Shown here one piece after another: positions 37,094 through 45,973 of a DNA stretch of 54,103 bases. Origin of the DNA: Lachnoclostridium sp. MSJ-17 (lineage in GTDB: Bacteria; Bacillota; Clostridia; Oscillospirales; Acutalibacteraceae); the NCBI RefSeq assembly GCF_018918205.1, contig NZ_JAHLQB010000014.1:1-54103 (forward strand), given 5' to 3'. Made by a program: the position numbers and the translations under genes. Numbering within the stretch: the first letter of the stretch is position 1; each line of letters starts with the position of its first letter. A model generated the notes under the pieces. That model ran no database searches. It had not been told where the DNA came from and saw only the letters and a list, made by a program, of their open reading frames with translations.

Positions 37094-37564
37094 TCATTTA
37101 TCAATAAGGCAGACAGAGTGTGCGGAAATGCCCTCGAGTCTGCCTGTAAAGCCGAGCTTTTCCTCGGTGGTCGCCTTGACGCTCACCTGAGAAATGTCGA
37201 TTTTGCACGCTTCGGCGATATTTTGGCGCATGGTATCTATGTAACCGCGCAGCTTAGGTTTCTGGGCAATCACGGTGGAATCGATATTGACTATATGGTA
37301 GCCGTTTTTCTCAAGCACACGCACTACCTCGGCGAGCAGCAAAAGACTGTCTGCTCCCAAAAATCGGTCGTCCGTGTCGGGAAAAAACTTGCCGATATCG
37401 CCTAAAGCGGCGGCTCCCAGAAGCGCGTCGGAAATCGCGTGGAGAAGCACGTCGGCGTCGGAATGTCCGAGCAGTCCGTACTCAAACGGTATCTCAACTC
37501 CTCCAAGAATGAGCCGGCGGTTTTCGGCAAAGCGGTGAACGTCGTAGCCGTGTCCTATTCGCAT
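37094..37564 (-). CDS. ispF: 2-C-methyl-D-erythritol 2,4-cyclodiphosphate synthase
   Basis: A 156-residue IspF of the MEP isoprenoid pathway. The metal-binding GHGYDVHRF (Asp8, His10) and [16 protein letters not shown] are complete. It is 16 bases after ispD, so the two are co-transcribed. Confidence 0.95.
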   Translation of the reverse strand: MRIGHGYDVHRFAENRRLILGGVEIPFEYGLLGHSDADVLLHAISDALLGAAALGDIGKFFPDTDDRFLGADSLLLLAEVVRVLEKNGYHIVNIDSTVIAQKPKLRGYIDTMRQNIAEACKIDISQVSVKATTEEKLGFTGRLEGISAHSVCLIDK

Positions 37565-37580
37565 AACTGTCTCCTCCGCC

Positions 37581-38276
37581 CTATTCGGCTCTGTCCCTGA
37601 GAATGCTCTCAGCGATAATCACATCGACCGGAGTCGTGAGCTTGATATTCTCCTTGCTGCCCTCGACAACCTCTACCTCGCCGCCCATGTGCTCAATGAG
37701 CGCGCAGTCGTCTGTGAAGTCGACAAGATTTTTTCCCGCGTTCTCAAGCGCAAAGGAATATAACTCCTTCTCAAAAACCTGCGGAGTCTGAACCGCTCTG
37801 AGCTGTGAACGCACAGGAGTGCTCTCAATAACGTTGCAGTCGTTGACAAGCTTTATCGTGTCGGTGACGGCTGTGCCGAGCGTAGCGGCTCCCGTTTCGA
37901 ACGCCGCCTCTGTGACGCGCTCGATCTCCTCAACGGTAATAAGGGGACGCGCACCGTCGTGAATTGCGTAGTAATCTGCGTTTTCATCAGCCGACGAAAT
38001 GCCGTTGCGCACGCTGTCAGCCCTGCTGGCTCCGCCTGGAACAAGGCGAGTTACCTTAGAAAAGCCGTTTTCATCGGCAATCTGACGGATGCGCTCCATA
38101 TCCTGCTCGCGGCAGACGACAATGACCTCGCGGATCAGGTCACATTTCTGAAACGCCTGCAGTGTGTATTCGATCGCGGGTCTGCCGAGCAAGGGAAGAA
38201 ACTGCTTGCTGTCGGCGATTCCCATTCTGACAGAACCGCCCGCTGCAACGATAATCGCGGAAACAAAGTTTTTCAT
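37581..38276 (-). CDS. ispD: 2-C-methyl-D-erythritol 4-phosphate cytidylyltransferase
   Basis: A 231-residue IspD, making CDP-ME from MEP and CTP. The nucleotide-binding [15 protein letters not shown], then [18 protein letters not shown] and [12 protein letters not shown], are typical. It precedes ispF in one transcript. Confidence 0.95.
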   Translation of the reverse strand: MKNFVSAIIVAAGGSVRMGIADSKQFLPLLGRPAIEYTLQAFQKCDLIREVIVVCREQDMERIRQIADENGFSKVTRLVPGGASRADSVRNGISSADENADYYAIHDGARPLITVEEIERVTEAAFETGAATLGTAVTDTIKLVNDCNVIESTPVRSQLRAVQTPQVFEKELYSFALENAGKNLVDFTDDCALIEHMGGEVEVVEGSKENIKLTTPVDVIIAESILRDRAE

Positions 38277-38303
38277 AGCGTACCCCTCTGTTAAATCGAA
38301 GAT

Positions 38304-39575
38304 TTAAATCTGCTCAAGCGCCTGCTTCAAATCCGCGATAAGGTCGTCGGCGTTCTCAAGTCCGACGGAAAGGCGGATAAGATCGGGAGCGATGCCCGCC
38401 TCAAGCAACTGCTGGTCTGAGAGCTGACGGTGGGTGTGGCTCGCGGGGTGAAGCAGACAGGTTCTCGCGTCGGCAACGTGAGTCGCGATCGTCGCAAGCT
38501 TGAGGCTGTCCATAAACCTGATAGCCTTGTCTCTGCCGCCCTTAACAGCAAACGCCATTACGCCGCAGGAGCCGTTGGGCAGGTACTTTTCGGCGAGCGC
38601 CTTGTACTTGTCGTCCTCGAGGTCGGGATAATGAATCCACGCGACCTTATCCTGCTGACTGAGGAATTCGGCGACCTTCTTTGCGTTCTCGCAATGTCTG
38701 TTCATGCGGACGTGAAGGCTCTCGAGACCGTTGTTGAGATAGAACGCGTTCTGCGGCGACTGGATCGAACCGAGATCGCGCATAAGCTGAGAGGTAGCCT
38801 TTGTGATATAGCCGAGCTTACCGAATTTCTCGGCGTAGACAAGACCGTGATAGCTCTCGTCGGGAGTGGTGAGTCCGGGGTATTTATCGGCATGAGCCAT
38901 CCAGTCGAAGTTGCCGCTGTCGATGATAGCGCCGCCTACGCTGATTGCATGGCCGTCCATGTATTTTGTGGTGGAGTGGGTCACGATATCCGCGCCGAAC
39001 TCGATCGGGCGGCAGTTTGCGGGAGTCGCAAAGGTGTTGTCGACGATGAGCGGAACTCCGTGCGAGTGCGCAAGACGCGCGAATTTCTCGATGTCGAGAA
39101 CGGTGACAGTCGGGTTTGTGATAGTCTCGCCGAACAGCGCCCTAGTGTTGGGACGGAACGCCTTGGCGAGCTCCTCCTCAGGCAGATCCTGATCGACAAA
39201 GGTCACGTCGATACCCATCTTCTTCATCGTTACGCCGAGAAGGTTGTAGGTACCGCCGTAAATCGCCGAGGAAGCGACGATGTGGCTGCCTGTCTCGCAA
39301 ATATTGAAAAGAGCGAAGAAGTTCGCTGCCTGTCCGCTCGATGTGAGCATCGCAGCGACGCCGCCCTCAAGAGCCGCGAGCTTCGCGGCTACCATGTCGT
39401 TTGTGGGGTTCTGCAGTCTGGTGTAGAAATAACCGCTCGCTTCAAGGTCAAAGAGCTTTCCCATGTCGTCGCTCGAGGCGTACTTCCATGTGGTGCTCTG
39501 GTAAATCGGAAGCTGGCGGGGTTCGCCGTTCTTGGGTTCATATCCCGCGTGCAGGAATTTTGTTTCAATATTCAT
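38304..39575 (-). CDS. metY: O-acetylhomoserine sulfhydrylase (MetY-like)
   Basis: A 423-residue PLP enzyme of Cys/Met metabolism, forming homocysteine from O-acetylhomoserine and sulfide. The PLP lysine is Lys204 in VTHSTTKYMDGHA; the Asp in PLIVDNTFATP and the YTRLQNPT block are typical. The length and the GHAISVGGAII segment favour O-acetylhomoserine over cystathionine enzymes. No SAM riboswitch fits in the short upstream gap. Confidence 0.88.
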   Translation of the reverse strand: MNIETKFLHAGYEPKNGEPRQLPIYQSTTWKYASSDDMGKLFDLEASGYFYTRLQNPTNDMVAAKLAALEGGVAAMLTSSGQAANFFALFNICETGSHIVASSAIYGGTYNLLGVTMKKMGIDVTFVDQDLPEEELAKAFRPNTRALFGETITNPTVTVLDIEKFARLAHSHGVPLIVDNTFATPANCRPIEFGADIVTHSTTKYMDGHAISVGGAIIDSGNFDWMAHADKYPGLTTPDESYHGLVYAEKFGKLGYITKATSQLMRDLGSIQSPQNAFYLNNGLESLHVRMNRHCENAKKVAEFLSQQDKVAWIHYPDLEDDKYKALAEKYLPNGSCGVMAFAVKGGRDKAIRFMDSLKLATIATHVADARTCLLHPASHTHRQLSDQQLLEAGIAPDLIRLSVGLENADDLIADLKQALEQI

Positions 39576-39604
39576 ATGTATGACTCCTTTATGATTAATA
39601 TGCG

Positions 39605-40117
39605 TTACTTAAAAAATCCTGTCAGAAATCCCGTGAGGAAATCTGTGCCCCAGATAACAAGGCAAAAGAGGATAATTATCAGGATCGCCGAGAGAATCTT
39701 GACCGTCGTGCGCTTTACAGGGCTCATCTCAACCTGCTCCTCGCTCCCGGCGGTGTTCTCGACGTCCTGCATATCTACCGTTATTTCTTCGCCCTCGGGC
39801 TTTATCGCGCCTATGCCGACGCAGATATCGTACGCCTTATCGTAGGCTGAGTACGGCACGAGGATATCCTTATCGTTGATATCCGAGCCTGTGACCGCGT
39901 CCGCTGAGAGATTGTTTTTTCTCGCGGCGAGGCTGCTGGGAATATCTCCGCTTTCGAGCGCGGACTGTACCCGCTGAGCTTCAAAGCCCGACGCGGAGAG
40001 CAAAAACACAGGCGTGTTCTCGTCCTCGATCGGATACAGCTTCTGCGGCTTGCGGCACTCGGTGCAGATATCAAACTTGTCCTCGTGTATATGCTTGCAC
40101 TTTTTACAATATTTCAT
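39605..40117 (-). CDS. Zinc-ribbon protein with C-terminal membrane helix, unknown
   Basis: A 170-residue protein with an N-terminal zinc ribbon (C4, C7, C18, C21), a middle domain (about 30-105) containing FEAQRVQSALESGDIP, which resembles the DUF2007-like 'signal transducing' fold, and a single C-terminal helix (about 140-160). The ATG at 40117 has AAAGG upstream; a longer extension from a TTG lies over the upstream terminator. Function unknown. Confidence 0.6.
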   Translation of the reverse strand: MKYCKKCKHIHEDKFDICTECRKPQKLYPIEDENTPVFLLSASGFEAQRVQSALESGDIPSSLAARKNNLSADAVTGSDINDKDILVPYSAYDKAYDICVGIGAIKPEGEEITVDMQDVENTAGSEEQVEMSPVKRTTVKILSAILIIILFCLVIWGTDFLTGFLTGFFK

Positions 40118-40160
40118 CGTTTTACTGCCTTTCAAAAATATATACAATATCATTTTATCA

Positions 40161-40190
40161 CAAAACAGCGGCAGGTACAATACCTGCCGC
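40161..40190 (-). terminator. Terminator of the dpaA-dpaB transcript
   Basis: On the minus strand, GCGGCAGGTA-TTG-TACCTGCCGC is followed by TGTTTTG. The stem is a perfect 10 bp. Confidence 0.75.
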
Positions 40191-40197
40191 GTAAAAA

Positions 40198-40770
40198 TTA
40201 TTCAAACACAGGCTGAACCTGTCTGTACTCAAGCGCCGCTTCAATACAGGGCTTAAGCTTTTTGAAGTCCGCAACGAGCGAATTCGGCTTCTTGACAGGG
40301 TCGTCCTGCTTCATGGGTACGAAAAAGATGTTCTTTGTGTTCAGCAATCTGCCTATATTCTGAGCGGAAGCGCCTAACGCGTCGTTTGTCGCCACGCAAA
40401 GCAGCACGGGTCTGAGTATGCGCAGGTGGGATTTTGCCGCCATCGTGACAGAGGTGTCCGTCACTCCGAGGCTGAGCTTCGCGAGAGTATTGCCCGTGCA
40501 CGGCGCTATCACGAGCAGATCGCACATTTCCTTAGGACCTATCGGCTCGGTCTGAACTGCCGTGGTGAGCACCTTTTTTCCCGTGATAATCTCTGCGCGC
40601 TCAATCATCTCGCTCGCCTTTCCGAAGCGCGTATCTGTACCGGACGCGTTGCCCGACATTATCGGTATCACGTCGTATCCGTCATCGACAAGCGCGCGCA
40701 TCTGCTCAAACGCCCTTGAAAAGGTGCAAAAGGAACCGCACATCGCAAACCCAATGGTTGCCTTTGTCAC
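40198..40770 (-). CDS. dpaB: Dipicolinate synthase subunit B
   Basis: A 190-residue flavoprotein-like subunit (SpoVFB). Blocks FAMCGSFCTF, IPIMSGNASGTDTRFG and LLVIAPCTGNTLAKL are characteristic. With DpaA it makes dipicolinic acid for the spore core. It overlaps dpaA by 4 bases. Confidence 0.92.
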   Translation of the reverse strand: MTKATIGFAMCGSFCTFSRAFEQMRALVDDGYDVIPIMSGNASGTDTRFGKASEMIERAEIITGKKVLTTAVQTEPIGPKEMCDLLVIAPCTGNTLAKLSLGVTDTSVTMAAKSHLRILRPVLLCVATNDALGASAQNIGRLLNTKNIFFVPMKQDDPVKKPNSLVADFKKLKPCIEAALEYRQVQPVFE

Positions 40771-41639
40771 CGGTTAACCTCCTCAATCATTCTGTATACT
40801 GTTGTTTTTATTATTTCTCCCGCCGTTTTCGGAGCGCATTTTCCGGGCAGCGAAAGCGCCCTCTGAGCGTCTATCCTCAGCGCTGCCGCCGCGTCGAAAT
40901 CCACTCCTCCGGGCAGGGACGCCAGATCTATCAGCAGTGTATCGCGGCCGGTGTTTTGCAGCAGCTCCCTGTCAAATATTATCTTCGGCACCGTGTTGAA
41001 CACGATATTGTAACCGCGTATCTCAGACAGCTCCTCCGTATTGACAAAGTCATAGCCCAGCGCCCGGATAAACGCTCTGTCGGTCGAGCTTCTCGCGCTG
41101 ACCGTCACGCTTGCTCCGAGAGCCTTCAGCATACGGGATAGGATTTTTCCTATCCTGCCGAAGCCCGTCACCAGACAGGACGAGCCTGCTATTGTTCCCT
41201 CGTAGGCGCTCATTGCGCACTCTACAGCGCCCTCGGCTGTAGGAACAGCGTTTAGCACCGAGAAGTCGTCCCTTGCGGAGTAGTCAAAAATCTTCGCGCC
41301 CTTGAGCGACGGGTAAGCGCGGATCAGTTTCTCTTTCATCGAGGTAAACACCGGCTTTTGCTTGAGCAGCTCCTGCTCCTCCTCGTCAAAATACAAGGTG
41401 CTCTGCGCGAACGGAGCGTTCAGACTTCCGTCAGCCCTCACAGGAGGAAGCGGCAAAAGCACGGCGTCGCTGTAGCTCAGCGCCGTTCTGACGTCGGCGA
41501 TCGAGATGCCGCCGAAGCTTTGCAGATTGTCGAACCCTCCGAGCATGACGCGGTACCCGTCCTTGACAAGCGAATCCGCCAAAAACAACTGCCTTTTATC
41601 GCCGCCGATTATTCCGAAGCTTAATATTTTATTCTGCAT
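40767..41639 (-). CDS. dpaA: Dipicolinate synthase subunit A
   Basis: A 290-residue SpoVFA. The Rossmann-type NAD(P) loop SCLVTGFGRIGKILSRMLKALGA is near residue 155, and the start has FGIIGGDKRQLFLADSL, both typical of DpaA. It reduces/oxidizes the lysine-pathway intermediate to dipicolinate in the mother cell. Together with sigK it shows the organism has a sporulation pathway; SigK is the expected regulator, though no clear SigK box was found by eye. Confidence 0.92.
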   Translation of the reverse strand: MQNKILSFGIIGGDKRQLFLADSLVKDGYRVMLGGFDNLQSFGGISIADVRTALSYSDAVLLPLPPVRADGSLNAPFAQSTLYFDEEEQELLKQKPVFTSMKEKLIRAYPSLKGAKIFDYSARDDFSVLNAVPTAEGAVECAMSAYEGTIAGSSCLVTGFGRIGKILSRMLKALGASVTVSARSSTDRAFIRALGYDFVNTEELSEIRGYNIVFNTVPKIIFDRELLQNTGRDTLLIDLASLPGGVDFDAAAALRIDAQRALSLPGKCAPKTAGEIIKTTVYRMIEEVNR

Positions 41640-41720
41640 AACACAACACCAACCGTAATCACTGATAATTCATCATATGATTTTTCCGGCGGAAGGTTAC
41701 TGCGGGCTGAATCAAAGCAC

Positions 41721-41747
41721 AAAAAAAGCAGGCTCTCGCCTGCCTTT
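41721..41747 (-). terminator. Terminator of the ilvA-ridA transcript
   Basis: On the minus strand, GCAGGC-GAGA-GCCTGC is followed by seven Ts, right behind ridA. Confidence 0.9.
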
Positions 41748-41762
41748 TGTTCTTTTTCAGAA

Positions 41763-42134
41763 TTAAATCTCCGCGATTACCTCGACCTCTACCAATACAT
41801 TTTTGGGCAGGGTCTTAACAGCTACGCAGGAACGCGCGGGCTTTGAGGTAAAATATTTACCGTAAACCGCGTTGAACGCCGCGAAGTCATTGATATCCGC
41901 GAGGAAGCATACCGTCTTGACCGCCTTGTCGAGCGAGGAGCCAGCCGCCTCGAGAACATTCTTGAGGTTGGTGCAGACCTGCTCGGTCTGAGCCTCGATA
42001 GTCTCAGCCTCAACCGCGCCTGTAGCGGGATTGATAGCGATCTGACCCGAGGTGAACACAAGTCCGTTGACCTTTACCGCCTGTGAATAGGGACCGATCG
42101 CGTCGGGAGCGTTCTTTGTATAAACATAATCCAT
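41763..42134 (-). CDS. ridA: RidA enamine/imine deaminase
   Basis: A 123-residue RidA/YjgF protein, with NAPDAIGPYSQAVKVNGLVFTSGQ at the start and the Arg/Glu of PARSCVAVKTLPKNVLVEVE. It hydrolyses the reactive 2-aminoacrylate/2-aminocrotonate made by threonine dehydratase, whose gene lies 19 bases upstream, a functionally coherent pair. Confidence 0.95.
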   Translation of the reverse strand: MDYVYTKNAPDAIGPYSQAVKVNGLVFTSGQIAINPATGAVEAETIEAQTEQVCTNLKNVLEAAGSSLDKAVKTVCFLADINDFAAFNAVYGKYFTSKPARSCVAVKTLPKNVLVEVEVIAEI

Positions 42135-42153
42135 GATAAATACCTCCTATAAA

Positions 42154-43350
42154 TCAAACGAGCTTGAAGCCGGCGCTCTTGAGCGCCTTGGAAATCTCGT
42201 TAACATGCTCAAAGTTTCTTGTCTCGAGAATAATTCTCAGATAAGCCGCAGTTACGTCCGTACCCTCGCCGGCTCTTTCGTGGTGAACGGAGATGACGTT
42301 CGCGCCGTGGTCGGCGATGATCTTTGATACAGCAAGCAGCTGACCGGGCTTATCCTGGAGCTGAATGCAGAGCGTCTGCTGTCTGCCGCTCATGATCAGA
42401 CCGCGCTTGATGACTCTGTTGAGAATCGTCACGTCGATATTGCCGCCTGAAACGATGCAGACGACCTTCTTGCCCTTGACGGGGAGCTTGTTATACATAA
42501 CCGCCGCAAGAGGAGCAGCACCTGCGCCCTCGGCGATCATCTTCTGTGTTTCGATCAGCTTGAGAATCGCCGACGCGATCTCGTCGTCGGAAACGGTCAC
42601 AATATCGTCGACGTACTTGCTGATATATTCAAACGTATGCTCGCCGGGCTCCTTGACCTGAATGCCGTCAGCAATCGTGGATACCTTATCGAGCGACACG
42701 ATCTTGCCCTGCTTAACGGACTCGTACATCGAGGGTGCGCCCTCAGCCTGTACGCCGTAGACCTTGATATTTGGATTCAGACTCTTTATCGCGAGCGCGA
42801 CTCCCGAGAGCAGACCGCCGCCGCCTATCGCCGCGACAACCGCGTCGACGTTGGGCATCTCGTTGAGTATCTCCAGACCGATAGTACCCTGACCGGCGAT
42901 AACGTTCTCGTCATCGAACGGGTGAATAAATGTCAGGTTCTTCTCGTCGCGCAGACGGAGAGCCTCGTTGTACGCGTCGTCATACACGCCCTTGACCATG
43001 CAGACCTCAGCGCCGTAGCCCTTGGTAGCCTCGACCTTTGAAATCGGAGCGCCGTCGGGCAGACAAATGAGCGACTTGATACCGTACTTTGTCGCGGCAA
43101 GCGCAACGCCCTGAGCGTGGTTACCCGCCGAGCAGGCGATAACGCCTCTCTCCTTTTCCTCCTCTGAGAGCTGGGAAATCTTGTAGCCCGAGCCTCTGAC
43201 CTTGAACGAACCCGTGATCTGCAAATTCTCGGGCTTGAGGTAAACCTCGCAGTCGTCGGTGATAGCCGAAGCCTTTACAATGTGCGTCTGACGGATTACG
43301 TCCTTCAATACGTATGATGCGTGATAAATCTTGTCAAGTGTTAACATCAT
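42154..43350 (-). CDS. ilvA: Threonine ammonia-lyase
   Basis: A 398-residue PLP enzyme that deaminates threonine to 2-oxobutanoate. The PLP lysine is near residue 50 in ITGSFKVRGSGYK; ACSAGNHAQGVA and the glycine loop AAIGGGGLLSG are typical. The C-terminal ~75 residues form one ACT domain (KPGQLLAVSKIIADHGANVIS), as in the short allosteric form. Two adjacent ATGs (43350, 43347) fit AGGA upstream. The adjacent ridA removes its reactive product. Confidence 0.92.
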   Translation of the reverse strand: MMLTLDKIYHASYVLKDVIRQTHIVKASAITDDCEVYLKPENLQITGSFKVRGSGYKISQLSEEEKERGVIACSAGNHAQGVALAATKYGIKSLICLPDGAPISKVEATKGYGAEVCMVKGVYDDAYNEALRLRDEKNLTFIHPFDDENVIAGQGTIGLEILNEMPNVDAVVAAIGGGGLLSGVALAIKSLNPNIKVYGVQAEGAPSMYESVKQGKIVSLDKVSTIADGIQVKEPGEHTFEYISKYVDDIVTVSDDEIASAILKLIETQKMIAEGAGAAPLAAVMYNKLPVKGKKVVCIVSGGNIDVTILNRVIKRGLIMSGRQQTLCIQLQDKPGQLLAVSKIIADHGANVISVHHERAGEGTDVTAAYLRIILETRNFEHVNEISKALKSAGFKLV

Positions 43351-43489
43351 GACACTTCCTTCATCTTCCAAAAATTACACTTCCCCTATTCTACTCCTAT
43401 TCTCTCAAAAAATCAAGTTTTTTGTTTCGCGTACTAAAGGTTTTATGAATTTTTTGTGTTTCGTTTTCGCGGGAGGGGTTCATCAGACT

Positions 43490-43589
43490 CGTACCAATCA
43501 CATTTCTCTTCCAATTGATTCATAGCCGCTGATACAGCACATTTACGCAAAATGAGTTAATAAGACTCGTTCGTACCAATCACATTTCT
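43490..43589. repeat. 18-bp direct repeats upstream of the DtxR-type gene
   Basis: CGTACCAATCACATTTCT occurs at 43490-43507 and again at 43572-43589, each preceded by a copy of AGACTCGT. The 43351-43672 interval has no gene; it holds these repeats and a promoter. The repeats may bind a regulator or be a decayed mobile sequence. Confidence 0.5.
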
Positions 43590-43616
43590 TTATACTTCCA
43601 CAAATACAAAAAAGCA

Positions 43617-43645
43617 TTGAAAAAATTTCATTTTTATGATATTAT
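43617..43645 (+). promoter_or_regulatory. Promoter of the DtxR-type gene
   Basis: TTGAAA (43617-43622) and TATTAT (43640-43645) with a 17-base spacer. TATAAT three bases downstream is an alternative -10. Confidence 0.55.
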
Positions 43646-43672
43646 AATTACATAACAATTAGGAGTGATTTG

Positions 43673-44044
43673 ATGCAGCTGAAAGAATCGGGCGAAATGT
43701 ATCTTGAAACCATATATATTCTCAGTCAGCGCACCGGGTTTGTGCGTTCTATCGACGTTTGCGAGGAGATGGGCTACTCAAAGCCCAGCGTCAGCCGCGC
43801 TGTCGGCATTCTCCGCGACGGCGGCTACATCACCGTTGCACACGACGGAGGTCTGCACCTCACCGAAGCGGGTCTTGAGGTCGCTGTGCGCACCTACGAG
43901 CGCCACACCGTCCTCACCGAATTTTTCACAAAGCTCGGTGTTGATGAGGAAACCGCCGCAAATGACGCCTGCAAAATTGAGCACGTCATAAGCAGCAGCA
44001 CCTTTGCAGCATTGAAAAAATACCTAAACGAACAGATGAATTAA
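43673..44044 (+). CDS. DtxR/MntR-family metal-dependent repressor
   Basis: A 123-residue repressor. The N-terminal winged helix (YLETIYILSQ, YSKPSVSRAVGILRDGGYI) is followed by a metal-binding dimerization domain ending KIEHVISSSTFAALKKYL; the ligands Glu-His (ERHTVLTEFF) and the CxxEH-like DACKIEH are present. The C-terminal SH3-like domain is missing, as in MntR. It should sense Mn2+ or Fe2+. AGGAG lies 8 bases before the ATG. No transporter gene is adjacent. Confidence 0.85.
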   Translation: MQLKESGEMYLETIYILSQRTGFVRSIDVCEEMGYSKPSVSRAVGILRDGGYITVAHDGGLHLTEAGLEVAVRTYERHTVLTEFFTKLGVDEETAANDACKIEHVISSSTFAALKKYLNEQMN

Positions 44045-44047
44045 CAC

Positions 44048-44080
44048 AAAAAAGGACGGCAATGAGCCGTCCTTAATCTT
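44048..44080. terminator. Bidirectional terminator between the DtxR gene and the secreted protein gene
   Basis: AAGGACGGC-AATGA-GCCGTCCTT flanked by A-runs and T-runs. Confidence 0.85.
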
Positions 44081-45793
44081 TTAGTTTGTGTTGTTCAAAT
44101 ACTCAATAACAGCGTCGCCGTAAAGAATCATCGTCTTTTCTAGGTCGATAAGCTTCTTTGTAGCAGTACGCTGGGCTTCGCTCAAAGTAGAGTTTTTATA
44201 ATAATCTCTTCTGATCGCCAACTCCGACTCAACGCTGAACCTTGTTGTATTACTTATCGGATTTTTCTCACTGTCAACAACGGTAAAATACACAAAATCT
44301 CTCATCTGATGAGCAGACAGTTCCTTGAATGAAATATAATATTCATCGCTGTATTTCTCAAACTTATTTGCGGGAATGTATGTAGTTTTAAGCTTGGTTC
44401 CCTTTTCACCGTTATTATTTGCATAACGGACAACCCTTACGCTCTTTCCGGCAGGATCGTCAATGTTGAAGTAGTATCTCATCGTGATGATATTTCCAAG
44501 TACAAGCTGAACTCCCTTGTACTCTGCCTGAGGAGTAGCGACATCGCTGAACTCTCCGTCATTGACCGTCCTCAGATAATAGTTTTTAGCGCTTACTTCA
44601 TCATTGCTGATCTTGGTATTCTCCTCAGTTACAATTGCCCGCAGGTCAGTATTGCATGCATACGGTTCTTCTTCAAGCCCGCTCTTTATGAGGTCGTCAG
44701 CGTAATATCCTTTATAGATCTGGCAATTGGAGCCGTAAAACAGAAGGTCGGTAAAAATCCTGTACCATTTGCTGTTTTGGGGATTTTGCAGCGCAGTATA
44801 AATATAATTCCTGACGCTTTTCGTATCTGTATTATAGTGGATTATTCCGTTTTCGGAAGCGGTAACGGTCAGCGTATACTCATCATGCATACGCTGAGGG
44901 TTGATGCCCTCATAAATGAATCTGTAATATTCAACATTGTTTATCGTTACCTTGGTACCCGTCAAATCCTTATTCACCGTGCTGAAGCTATCGGAATAAT
45001 TGATATTCAGGGTGGGGTCTGTCATTTCACCTACAGACTCCGCGGTCAGGAAAAAAGACGTGGTCAGATTTACCGAAAGAGAAAGATTCATGCCGATTCT
45101 CAGATTTTCATCCTTAGCCTTCGGCACAATGTTTTCATCATAATCTCCCTCGTAGGCAACCGAATAGCTCTTGTCGGTTATATATACCGGGTGATCTTCT
45201 TTAAGCTGATTCTGAAAAACAAGGTAATGCGGCTTCATGTTATTACCGTCAGACTCGAGGAAGCCCAGAGTTCTCAGGTCAAGATTAACGGTGGTCTCTC
45301 CACTATTCTTTAACACCTTGAAGGTCACGGAAACAAACGCCGTCTTGCCCTCGCAATCGTTCGAGCCGTTCAGGTCGGTGTAGTTTGCCTTTATCGCGCC
45401 GCCCTCGTAGGACGTGGGATTTGTATTATAAATCACGCCTCTCACATCGCCGTTATCGTCAATCGCGGGTTTTATGAAAAGTGCAACATTTCCGTTATTT
45501 CCCGGTTTCTCATTGACTCCTGCGGTCGTATCGTACTCAAGATACTCCTCGTCGTACTTCAGAACAAACTCACAGTTGAGCAGAGCGTAATCCTGCACAT
45601 TATACCAATATGTCACCGTAACCTTTTCCGCATCGGGACTGATTTTCATGGATGAACCCGGGAACAATTGGGTAATATTTGAAGTCGCGTTGACAGTCAG
45701 GGATTCCTCAACCGCCGACGCGCTTGTCGCAAACAGCGCTACCGAAGATAACGCGAGAATCAGGGACATCAAAATGGAAATACATTTTTTCAC
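44081..45793 (-). CDS. Secreted protein with a cohesin-like N-terminal domain, unknown
   Basis: A 570-residue exported protein. A signal peptide covers about residues 1-28 (ends ATSASA), and no sortase motif or membrane anchor is visible. Residues 40-210 look like an immunoglobulin-like/cohesin-like beta domain (LLNCEFVLKYDEEYLEY, KTAFVSVTFKVLKNSGETTV). The later part contains a long all-beta/helical region without a known motif. The GTG at 45793 has AGGTGG 7 bases upstream and its own promoter. Related proteins with several beta domains are common at the surface of gut clostridia. The function is unknown. Confidence 0.6.
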   Translation of the reverse strand: MKKCISILMSLILALSSVALFATSASAVEESLTVNATSNITQLFPGSSMKISPDAEKVTVTYWYNVQDYALLNCEFVLKYDEEYLEYDTTAGVNEKPGNNGNVALFIKPAIDDNGDVRGVIYNTNPTSYEGGAIKANYTDLNGSNDCEGKTAFVSVTFKVLKNSGETTVNLDLRTLGFLESDGNNMKPHYLVFQNQLKEDHPVYITDKSYSVAYEGDYDENIVPKAKDENLRIGMNLSLSVNLTTSFFLTAESVGEMTDPTLNINYSDSFSTVNKDLTGTKVTINNVEYYRFIYEGINPQRMHDEYTLTVTASENGIIHYNTDTKSVRNYIYTALQNPQNSKWYRIFTDLLFYGSNCQIYKGYYADDLIKSGLEEEPYACNTDLRAIVTEENTKISNDEVSAKNYYLRTVNDGEFSDVATPQAEYKGVQLVLGNIITMRYYFNIDDPAGKSVRVVRYANNNGEKGTKLKTTYIPANKFEKYSDEYYISFKELSAHQMRDFVYFTVVDSEKNPISNTTRFSVESELAIRRDYYKNSTLSEAQRTATKKLIDLEKTMILYGDAVIEYLNNTN

Positions 45794-45832
45794 AGCGCAT
45801 CCACCTTTCACAAAAAATTTTAATACATAGTC

Positions 45833-45862
45833 ATTATACTTCATTTTTATCCAAAAAGTCAA
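45833..45862 (-). promoter_or_regulatory. Promoter of the secreted-protein gene
   Basis: On the minus strand, TTGACT (45857-45862) and TATAAT (45833-45838) with an 18-base spacer. Confidence 0.6.
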
Positions 45863-45973
45863 GTGAATATGGAATAATCCGCGGCACATTTTCCAACATA
45901 AGTCAGTTTTCTCCTTTACTTTTTTGATAAATCGTTGTAAAATATAAGCAGTATTCAAAAAAGGACTGATTTT

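Noticed and set aside
39576-39604. SAM riboswitch or T-box before metY
   Set aside because: Only 29 bases separate metY from the upstream gene.
38430-39845. 471-residue plus-strand ORF opposite metY
   Set aside because: Antisense shadow of a well-supported PLP enzyme; no ribosome binding site or family-like features.
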